A stretch of 7,948 nt of DNA from Candidatus Bipolaricaulota bacterium (lineage in GTDB: Bacteria; Bipolaricaulota; Bipolaricaulia; UBA7950; UBA9294), in assembly GCA_020350845.1 (NCBI GenBank), contig CP070725.1:81902-89849 (forward strand), given 5' to 3'. Below are positions 1 through 6,403 of the stretch, one piece after another. The position numbers and the translations under genes are program-made. Position 1 is the first letter of the stretch. Every line of letters starts with the position of its first letter. The notes below the pieces were generated by a model that saw nothing but the letters and a program-made list of their open reading frames with translations, was not told the DNA's origin and made no database searches.

Positions 1-1
1 C

Positions 2-1282
2 ATCCGTGCGTGGGTCGTCCTTCTTCTCGGTCTCGCCGTCGTAGGCTGCACGAGCGTTCCGGGAACCGAGACGGATCCGCCCGATATCGTGGCCTCGGAC
101 ATCGCCCGCGACCGCACTCCGGCGCTCGATCCCGGGGCTCTTGACCAGCTCGTGTACGGAAACACGGGGTTCGCGTTCGACCTCTACGGCACCCTCCGTG
201 ACCGGGACGGGAACCTCCTGTTCTCTCCGCTGAGCATTTCGATCGCCCTTGCGATGACCTCTGCCGGGGCACGGGGCACGACCCTCGCGGAGATGGAGTC
301 GACGCTTCACTTCGAGCTCGAACAGGCGGCGCTCCATCCCGCGTTCAATGCTCTCGACCTCGAGCTCGCGAGCCGTGCACAGCTTCCCGAGGGATGGGAG
401 GGAGACGGATTCTCGCTGAACGTGGTGAACTCCACGTGGATGCAGACCGGCCACCCCTTCCTGGAAGGGTTCCTCGACGTTCTCGGAGAGAACTACGGAT
501 CCGGGATCCGCTTGGTGGACTACCGCAGCGATCCCGAGGCCGCGCGCCTTGCGATCAACGCATGGGTCGAGGACCAGACCGAGGGGAGGATCGAGGAGCT
601 GATTCCTGCGGGGATGATCGCTTCGGACAGCCGGTTGACGCTGGTGAATGCGATCTACTTCCTCGCCCCATGGGCGTCGCCGTTTCCCGGGGAACACACC
701 GAAGAGGCCCCGTTCCACCTCCGGGACGGAACCGTGGTAGACGTTCCGACGATGCATCTGACGGAGCTCCAGTCGTACGCCGCGGGGACGGACTACCAGG
801 CCGTCGAACTCGCGTACAACGGCCACCAGTTGGCGATGACGATCATCCTCCCCGATGAAGGGGCATTCGCCACCGTCGAGGAGGCGTTCTCCCCCGCGCT
901 CGTCGAAGAGATCGTCGCGGCGCTGTCCGTGCGCAACGTCAGCCTCGCCTTGCCGAGGTTCCGCTTCGAGTGGGGCGAGGAGCTCTCGGGGATCCTCGCT
1001 TCCCTCGGGATGCCGTCCGCCTTCGGGCCGGGGATCGCCGACTTCTCGGAGATGGACGGCTCTCGCGACCTGTACATCGGATTCGTCATGCACAAGGCGT
1101 TCATCTCCGTCTTCGAGGAGGGAACGGAAGCGGCGGCAGCGACTGCGGTGGGGATGCGCGCCATAGGGATTCCGGAAGAACCGCTGGAGCTGCGGGTCGA
1201 CCGCCCGTTCCTGTTCCTCATCCGCGACGTAGAGACGGGCACCATTCTGTTCGCCGGACGGGTCCTCGACCCGTCGAGTTGA
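2..1282 (+). CDS. Serpin-family protease inhibitor, lipoprotein (5' end outside window)
   Basis: Predicted serpin, a suicide inhibitor that traps serine (sometimes cysteine) proteases when its reactive loop is cut. The frame is open to the left edge; numbering here starts at the codon at 2-4, giving 426 residues. Residues 5-16 read VVLLLGLAVVGC, the end of a type II signal peptide, with lipobox Cys16 at 47-49. The GTG at 89 is therefore not the true start, and the mature protein should be lipid-anchored outside the cytoplasm. Family marks are VNAIYF near 215-220, hinge EEGTEAAAAT at 372-381, and LRVDRPFLFLI at 397-407, which fits the serpin signature pattern. The small-residue hinge is typical of inhibitory serpins. 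The bond cut is unclear: counting from the hinge puts P1 at Ile388, but Met385 and Arg386 are close and the loop is about three residues longer than in alpha-1-antitrypsin. Family assignment is very secure; the target protease is unknown. Confidence 0.96.
   Translation: MRAWVVLLLGLAVVGCTSVPGTETDPPDIVASDIARDRTPALDPGALDQLVYGNTGFAFDLYGTLRDRDGNLLFSPLSISIALAMTSAGARGTTLAEMESTLHFELEQAALHPAFNALDLELASRAQLPEGWEGDGFSLNVVNSTWMQTGHPFLEGFLDVLGENYGSGIRLVDYRSDPEAARLAINAWVEDQTEGRIEELIPAGMIASDSRLTLVNAIYFLAPWASPFPGEHTEEAPFHLRDGTVVDVPTMHLTELQSYAAGTDYQAVELAYNGHQLAMTIILPDEGAFATVEEAFSPALVEEIVAALSVRNVSLALPRFRFEWGEELSGILASLGMPSAFGPGIADFSEMDGSRDLYIGFVMHKAFISVFEEGTEAAAATAVGMRAIGIPEEPLELRVDRPFLFLIRDVETGTILFAGRVLDPSS
1257..1275 (+). 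promoter_or_regulatory. Stem-loop at serpin/PKD-lipoprotein junction
   Basis: A perfect 7-bp inverted repeat, GACGGGT (1257-1263) and ACCCGTC (1269-1275), encloses a 5-base loop. It lies in the last codons of the serpin gene and ends 10 bases before the ATG at 1286, so it covers the usual ribosome-binding region of the next gene. No T-tract follows, so it does not look like an intrinsic terminator. Inference: ribosomes finishing the serpin would melt it, coupling translation of the two genes. It could also be a coincidence of GC-rich codons. Confidence 0.35.
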
Positions 1283-1285
1283 CCG

Positions 1286-2026
1286 ATGGGTAGGAAGAGG
1301 AGGGCTTTCGCTCACGGCGACCGATTCCGGGGGCGACATCGTGCGGCACGGTGGCTGTGCGTCGCGCTTCCGCTCGTCCTCGCCTCGTGCACGATCGGAG
1401 GGCAGCCACCGGTGGCCGCGTTCGTCGCAAGTGTAGATGGTGAGAGCGCCCCGCTCACTGTGCACTTCGACGGATCGGGCTCCTACGGTCGAACGAACGT
1501 GATCGTGGGATTCGTATGGGCCTTCGGCGACGGTCACTCCGCCTCCGGAAGGCAGGTGACGCACACCTACGCCGAACCGGGACGTTACACCGTCGAACTG
1601 ACGGTCACCGACCGGAGAGGGAGAAGCGCTCGGGTGTCGAGCGGCATGGACGTCCGCGTTCGGCAACTCCCCACGGTCGGTTGCCTCTGCTTCGCCGAGC
1701 CGTTCCACGCCAACGCGGTCGGAAACGACAACGCCAATCTCAACGACGAGTACGTGACCGTGCACAATGAGGGGCCGTGGGATGTGGATCTCACCGCCTG
1801 GACACTCGGCGATGAGGGTGGCCACGTCTACCGCTTCCCGGCGGGATTCGTCCTGCGCGCCGAAGCCTACGTCTCCATCCACACCGGGACTGGGACCGAC
1901 ACGGCCCACGTCTTGTACTGGGGGTGGCACGAGGAGATCTGGAACAACGAGAGTGACATCGCGATCCTCTGGGACGCGTCCGGTCGTATCGTGAGTCTCT
2001 ACGCGTACATGGACGCGCAGGAGTAG
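1286..2026 (+). CDS. PKD and lamin-tail domain lipoprotein
   Basis: A 246-residue predicted lipoprotein. A long basic N-terminus (about residues 1-22) leads into a hydrophobic stretch ending in lipobox LASC with Cys35. A PKD-type beta-sandwich domain covers about 43-126, with the hallmark WAFGDG (78-83), HTY (93-95) and PGRYTVELTVTD (98-109). A lamin-tail domain covers about 130-246, with NLNDEYVTVHN (151-161), LTAWTLGDEGGHVYRFP and the WNNESDIAILWD strand. PKD domains usually act as extracellular spacers or binding modules. Bacterial lamin-tail domains occur on secreted and surface proteins with poorly defined roles, probably binding. No catalytic motif is visible. The start is the ATG three bases after the serpin stop; no good Shine-Dalgarno precedes it, which fits translational coupling. 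Cys133 and Cys135 could form or join disulfides. Domain calls are secure; partner and function are unknown. Confidence 0.9.
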   Translation: MGRKRRAFAHGDRFRGRHRAARWLCVALPLVLASCTIGGQPPVAAFVASVDGESAPLTVHFDGSGSYGRTNVIVGFVWAFGDGHSASGRQVTHTYAEPGRYTVELTVTDRRGRSARVSSGMDVRVRQLPTVGCLCFAEPFHANAVGNDNANLNDEYVTVHNEGPWDVDLTAWTLGDEGGHVYRFPAGFVLRAEAYVSIHTGTGTDTAHVLYWGWHEEIWNNESDIAILWDASGRIVSLYAYMDAQE

Positions 2027-2073
2027 TTCGCGACGAGTGAAGGGTGGCGTGCAGCCCGCGCGGCCCCGGAGTT

Positions 2074-2078
2074 AGGAG
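2074..2078 (+). promoter_or_regulatory. Ribosome-binding site of the histidine kinase
   Basis: AGGAG lies 5 bases before the GTG at 2084. It supports that GTG over the in-frame ATG fourteen codons in, which lacks such a site. It also shows that the kinase can be translated independently of the lipoproteins upstream. Confidence 0.65.
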
Positions 2079-2083
2079 TCAAG

Positions 2084-3691
2084 GTGCCCCCCCGGGAGAA
2101 CGATACGGACGAGCTGCGAGGCATGCATCCCCCCGGAATCTCCTCGAGCTGGCAGATCGACTTCCTCGAGTACTTCCGAGACGGAGTCTTCATCGCCGCC
2201 CCCGACGGGACGATCCGCTTCGTGAACCACGCGATCTGCGAGCGGTCCGGGCGAGACCGAGCGTGGTGGATCGGCCGCCATCTCTCCGAGATCCCTCATC
2301 CCAAAGACGTCGAGAAGGCGACGGACTACTTCGACGCGATCCTGCGCGGAGAATCGCCGACCAACCTCGAGATCTCATACCCCGCGGCGGGGGGCAAGGA
2401 GTTGTGGGTCGAGCTGAGCGCGGTCGCCATCCGCGAGGAAGACGGAATCGCGGGGGTCATCGGGATCTCTCGGGACGTCACCGCACGCAAGCTCGGAGAA
2501 CTCCTGCTTCAGAGACACCAGGAGGAGCTCGAGGATCGTGTCGTCGAGGGGACGAGGGCGCTGGCGGAGGAGGTCGGCCGCCATCGCGACACGGCGGAGT
2601 CCCTCGCCGCGTCGGAGGACCGATACCGCATGCTCTTCGAGAACTCGATCGACGGAATCGCGCTGTTGAGGGACGGCGTGATCGAGGACGCGAATGACGC
2701 CATGCTCGCGATGATCGGGTTGGCCTCGCTCGACGAGATCCGCGGACGGCGGATGCAGGAGTTCGTTCATCCCGACTCGTTGCCTTTGATCGAAGAGCGG
2801 CTACGCGCCAGAGCCCGAGGCGAGGCGACGTCTCGGCGCTTCGAGTTCATGGGACTGCGCGCGGACGGCGAGCCGCGTCACTTCGAAGCAACGACCATCA
2901 CCCTCAGCCTCGGGGAGCATCACGACGCACTGGCAACTGTCCGGGATGTGACAGGTCGCAAGCACGCCGAGGCGCTCCTCAAGCGTCTTCTGGATCGACA
3001 ACGCCAAGCTGTGGATCTCGTGTCCCACGAGGCGCGGAATCCACTCACCGCGATCAAGGGATACGTCGAGCTTCTCCAGGCGGGCACGCTGGGGGCCGTC
3101 GCCGACCGGCAGAACGAGGTCCTCGCCAGGATCGCGGAAAACGCGGATCGTCTCACGAAGCTGCTCGCGGCGTTCCTCGAGCTGGAGCGAATCGAGGCGC
3201 GGACACAGAAGGCTGTCCGTGAGCGGCTTTCCGTCGCAGAGCTCGTCGACACCGTCGTGGGGGATTACCGCCTGCAGATCGCGGAGAAGGGTCTGGAACT
3301 CGTCGTCGATGTCCCGGAGGCGCTCGTCGCGCACGGCGACCCGGAGGAGCTCCGTGAAGCACTGGACATCATCGTCTCCAATGCCTATCGCTTCACGTCA
3401 ACCGGGAGGATCACGGTCCGTGCGCGAAGGGAGGATCCTGCACTGCTCCTGGATGTGATCGACGAAGGCCGCGGGATCCCGGAGAGCGAGATCCCAGAAA
3501 TCTTCGGCCGCTTCCATCAGGGGCAGCCCCCGCCGGACGACTCGGGCCGCGGCATGGGACTCGGCCTCGCCCTGGCGAAGGCGATCGTCGAGAATCACGG
3601 TGGGGAGATCCGCGTGGCCTCCGAGGTCGACAAAGGGAGCACCTTTCGCATCGTGCTCCCCGACGAGCACGACGCGCGGCCGGTCACGTAG
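2084..3691 (+). CDS. Two-PAS-domain sensor histidine kinase, soluble
   Basis: A 535-residue histidine kinase with no membrane segment or signal peptide, so probably a cytoplasmic sensor that autophosphorylates and passes phosphate to a response regulator. PAS 1 spans about 20-136, ending in the typical SRDVTARK. A likely helical coiled-coil linker follows (about 137-176). PAS 2 spans about 178-292, ending in RDVTGRK. The HisKA domain carries H-box VSHEARNPL with phospho-acceptor His315; Glu316 and Asn319 fit the E-x-x-T/N motif linked to phosphatase activity. The ATPase domain has N-box VSNAYRF (Asn433), G1 DEGRGIP from Asp460, F-box EIFGRFHQG and G2 GRGMGLGL at 488-495. All catalytic motifs are intact. 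No haem or flavin ligand can be assigned by eye, so the PAS signal is unknown. No response regulator lies in the window, so the kinase is orphan here. Start GTG 2084 is backed by AGGAG. Confidence 0.94.
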   Translation: MPPRENDTDELRGMHPPGISSSWQIDFLEYFRDGVFIAAPDGTIRFVNHAICERSGRDRAWWIGRHLSEIPHPKDVEKATDYFDAILRGESPTNLEISYPAAGGKELWVELSAVAIREEDGIAGVIGISRDVTARKLGELLLQRHQEELEDRVVEGTRALAEEVGRHRDTAESLAASEDRYRMLFENSIDGIALLRDGVIEDANDAMLAMIGLASLDEIRGRRMQEFVHPDSLPLIEERLRARARGEATSRRFEFMGLRADGEPRHFEATTITLSLGEHHDALATVRDVTGRKHAEALLKRLLDRQRQAVDLVSHEARNPLTAIKGYVELLQAGTLGAVADRQNEVLARIAENADRLTKLLAAFLELERIEARTQKAVRERLSVAELVDTVVGDYRLQIAEKGLELVVDVPEALVAHGDPEELREALDIIVSNAYRFTSTGRITVRARREDPALLLDVIDEGRGIPESEIPEIFGRFHQGQPPPDDSGRGMGLGLALAKAIVENHGGEIRVASEVDKGSTFRIVLPDEHDARPVT

Positions 3692-3796
3692 CGGATCGCC
3701 CTTCCCGTCCGCGGTTCGCGCCGGAAGAAGTGCGAACTGGTTCGACGAGACGCCGCACGAGAGCCGCGTGCGCGCGCATTCGATCGCGCCGTCGAC
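3692..3796. terminator. Convergent intergenic region with weak hairpins
   Basis: These 105 bases separate the kinase stop from the stop of the minus-strand gene, where transcripts from both sides should end. Two small inverted repeats are visible: CGAAC/GTTCG at 3733-3744, with only a 2-base gap, and GCGCG at 3772-3776 pairing with CGCGC at 3785-3789, with an inner AT/AT pairing and one bulged base. Neither is followed by a T-run on either strand, so no intrinsic terminator can be called with confidence; ending may be Rho-dependent. No small gene is supported here. Confidence 0.25.
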
Positions 3797-6403
3797 TCAT
3801 GGGAGGAGAACCCGCTCGGAACGGGAGGCATCGATCGAGCAGCCGCACGGATGGACGCCCCACGCACGGGCGTTGACCACGGCCGCCCCCGCTGCGGCCT
3901 CGTCGGAGGTCACGACGTGTTGGTCGAGGGCGGCAACGCAGTCGCCGGGAGCAAGATCCCTGAAGGCGTATGGCGGCCACACACCGTCCACCTGGAGCCG
4001 GAGTGCGGCCGCGAGGACATCGCCGGTATTGCACACGAGAACTGTGATCTCAAGCTCGTCTCCGGGAGCCATGGAGGGCTCGGGACGAGCCTCGACGGCG
4101 ACCTCCAACCTGCCGTCGGCGGCCACCGAAACGACAACCGTCGCGCGGGGGGACTCCAGCGGTGAGCCGCCGGCATCGATCGCTTCTGCCCACGCTGCGT
4201 TGACCAGGCCTGTGGCAGCGACCGTCCCGTCGCACACGTCGTCGAGCGTCACCTCGTGCGGCAGCGTCGTCGGAAGCTGCCGCCACTCACCGGGCTCGAG
4301 GGTGCCGACGAAGCGGTCTCCCGTGAGCTCAGTTCGCAGCCAGACGGAGTGCAATGCCAAGCTCCCCGAGTTGACGAGCTCCGCCCGGAAGGTGACGCCC
4401 TCGCCGAGCCTGGCCACCGCCGGCGGGAGCACCAGGAGGCGGAGATCCAGCGCCGCCTCGCCCGCGGAGAGCACGACGTCGACCACCGCGGATGCGCTGC
4501 GCTCGCCGCAACGGTCCCACACCACCAGCTCGAACCGGTAGTGCTCTTCGCCGCCGGGTCGGGGAGCGTCGTCGGGAACGAAGGTCGCCCTGAGTGACGA
4601 AGGATCGCTCAGCTCGCCTGGAGCTCCGCCGATCTGCAACCATCGGCAGCGATCGACGCGATCCCCGGGATCGGGATCGAACGAGTCGCTGCCGTCGAGC
4701 ACAACGACTCCCCCCGGCGAGCGCGGAGCCGAGCCAGAAGCAGCGGCGACGGGCGGGTGGTTGACATCTACCACCGTCACCGTGACCCCGGCGGGAGCGC
4801 TCTGCGCCCCTGCCTCATCTGTGGCCACGAGATCGAAGCAGTACGCCGTCGAGGAGCACGGCGGCTGCTCGGGCGCGACGAACCACGGATGAGCCGTTTC
4901 CTGGTCGGCGAGAGAAACCGGCTCCCCGCACGTCTGCCGCCACGAATAGGCGATCCGCTCCGAGGCCTCGGGGTCGGTCGCCGAGCCGGCGAGCACCACG
5001 CGCTCGCCCTCGCCCACGGCGACGTTCGCCCCGGCATCGGCGACCGGCGGAAGATTCCCCACACCGCCCCTCGGCAGCGGGGGCACCCGTCGCCGTCGGG
5101 GATCCTCCGAACAGCTCGCGGGAACGGGAATCCTCAGCGAGGCCTCCAACCCCCAGCCGTCGGTCACGGCAACGAAGACGTGATGCGCCTCGAAGCGCTG
5201 CGTACACGTCGGGATGTAGCGCAAGTGAATGTGGTTTCCTGACGGGACGCGCTGCCACGCGCCGAGAACCTGCAATGGCGGCGCGATCGAGCCGGCCTGC
5301 GCACTGGCGGCGATGACCAAGCTGTCCGCCGCCTCCGGATCATCGACGTAGAGGATGATGTCGTAGTCGCCGTTTGCGGAGCGCGTCAGGACATGGCTGA
5401 CGGTCGGGGGCTCATGGGCGAAGAGCACCGCGTTCTCCGGGATCTCCACGAAACCGTCGATGTGGTGGCCGCAGCGGTCCTCGGCATAGACCGCCACCCA
5501 TACCGAGCCGTTCTCCGCGGTATGCTCTACAAGCGCCTCCGTGAGGGGGATTCGCACGACAGCGTCGACGCGGTTCGGGCGGCGCGACAGGTTCACCGGA
5601 TAGGATCCCGCGCCGCGGACGGGAAGCCGGCCGTCGTCGACGAGAGAGACGACAATCCGCTCGACGTCGTGCCCCCCGTCGTCGTCATGGACGGAGAACG
5701 AGAGGCGCGCGGTCCCGAACGCGTCGAAGTACAGCGAGCGGGGCAACCCCGAGAAGCGCGGACTGGAGGAGCTCCCCGGTCCACAGTCCTCGCCTCCACA
5801 GCAGCAGGCGAGGACCGGCTCGAAGCGCACCGCCGTCGAGGAGGACGAGGACCCGACGGGACCGATCGACAGCACCGTCGACGCCTCGATCGTTCCCCGC
5901 GCCAACGTCCCCGAGACGCGCTGCAGCGTGGTGCAGCTGTCGCCGTCCGGACTTCCTTCCACGACGACGGATTCGCGATCGGCGGCGAGAACGACGTGGG
6001 CCAAGCGCGCCTGGCCGGGGGCCTCGTATGCGTCGGGAAGGAGCGCCGGGAGCCCAGGCGTGCCCGTCGGGAGGACGTCAACGAGGGCGAGGAGCTCGGT
6101 GCTCACGAACGACGGACAACGCGTCGCCCCATCGCGGCAGATGCAGCGATGGACGACGCTCAACTCATGATGAAGCGCAATCGTGAGCGACAGTGAAGAC
6201 CCGAGCGCGGCAAACGACAACCCGTCGAGGGCGACCGACGGAAGCTGCAGCGTGAGTGTCCGTCGGCGGGAGCCGACCGATACCTCGACGAGATCCGAGT
6301 CGCCCGGACGGCAGTTCGACGCGCTGGCCTGAAGGCCGCCGATGACGACGAGCGCTGCCAGAAGGAAGATTCCTCTCGCGGTCAACGGACCCCACCGTTC
6401 CAC
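3797..6403 (-). CDS. Large secreted protein with PKD-like and DUF11/CARDB-like repeats
   Basis: About 868 residues from GTG 6403, or 862 from TTG 6385. The frame stays open far upstream, but that stretch is arginine/glycine-rich nonsense inside the FG-GAP gene; real protein begins with a Sec signal peptide (GIFLLAALVVIGGLQ, then ASA with likely cleavage near residue 28). Residues about 30-440 match no family I can name; they look beta-rich, contain a Ser-rich run and a CCC cluster at 200-202, and may form further Ig-like sandwiches. A PKD/REJ-like domain covers about 450-548 (NLPPVADAG, GSATDPE, YSWRQ) and a second about 550-648 (HPPVAAASG, LDGSDSFDPDPGD, CRWLQ). Two DUF11/CARDB-like domains follow at about 652-757 and 764-867, the second with LEITVLVCNTGDV, LAPGDCV and TSDEAAAGAAVVNARA. 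The many cysteines fit an oxidising location. No anchor motif is seen at the C-terminus. Likely a surface or secreted scaffold or adhesion protein; the role is inferred from architecture only. Confidence 0.88.
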   Translation of the reverse strand: MERWGPLTARGIFLLAALVVIGGLQASASNCRPGDSDLVEVSVGSRRRTLTLQLPSVALDGLSFAALGSSLSLTIALHHELSVVHRCICRDGATRCPSFVSTELLALVDVLPTGTPGLPALLPDAYEAPGQARLAHVVLAADRESVVVEGSPDGDSCTTLQRVSGTLARGTIEASTVLSIGPVGSSSSSTAVRFEPVLACCCGGEDCGPGSSSSPRFSGLPRSLYFDAFGTARLSFSVHDDDGGHDVERIVVSLVDDGRLPVRGAGSYPVNLSRRPNRVDAVVRIPLTEALVEHTAENGSVWVAVYAEDRCGHHIDGFVEIPENAVLFAHEPPTVSHVLTRSANGDYDIILYVDDPEAADSLVIAASAQAGSIAPPLQVLGAWQRVPSGNHIHLRYIPTCTQRFEAHHVFVAVTDGWGLEASLRIPVPASCSEDPRRRRVPPLPRGGVGNLPPVADAGANVAVGEGERVVLAGSATDPEASERIAYSWRQTCGEPVSLADQETAHPWFVAPEQPPCSSTAYCFDLVATDEAGAQSAPAGVTVTVVDVNHPPVAAASGSAPRSPGGVVVLDGSDSFDPDPGDRVDRCRWLQIGGAPGELSDPSSLRATFVPDDAPRPGGEEHYRFELVVWDRCGERSASAVVDVVLSAGEAALDLRLLVLPPAVARLGEGVTFRAELVNSGSLALHSVWLRTELTGDRFVGTLEPGEWRQLPTTLPHEVTLDDVCDGTVAATGLVNAAWAEAIDAGGSPLESPRATVVVSVAADGRLEVAVEARPEPSMAPGDELEITVLVCNTGDVLAAALRLQVDGVWPPYAFRDLAPGDCVAALDQHVVTSDEAAAGAAVVNARAWGVHPCGCSIDASRSERVLLP
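6382..6403 (-). promoter_or_regulatory. Stop/start overlap coupling the two minus-strand genes
   Basis: The FG-GAP gene stops with TGA at 6384-6382. Two in-frame starts for the next gene lie in or against it: GTG at 6403-6401 (22-base overlap) and TTG at 6385-6383 (sharing TTGA, a 4-base overlap). GGTGGGG, a weak Shine-Dalgarno-like run, sits four bases before the TTG; nothing comparable sits close to the GTG. Both starts leave a plausible signal peptide, so the choice is open. Either way, translational coupling is likely. Confidence 0.55.

Noticed and set aside
2056..2063. Palindrome CCGCGCGG before the kinase, considered as an operator
   Set aside because: An 8-base GC palindrome is common by chance in this composition, and no promoter elements surround it.
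2044..2697. Alternative plus-strand frame of 217 codons over the kinase N-terminus
   Set aside because: It overlaps the first PAS domain and linker, whose frame has clear motifs; the alternative is Arg/Pro-rich nonsense.
3600..4541. Plus-strand open frame of 313 codons spanning the kinase end and the minus-strand gene
   Set aside because: The product is Ser/Arg/Thr/Pro low-complexity and overlaps two well-supported genes; no ribosome-binding site or family motif is seen.
5393..6196. Plus-strand open frame of 267 codons
   Set aside because: It is Arg- and Glu-rich without recognisable folds and lies antisense to the beta-rich secreted protein. Treated as a shadow.
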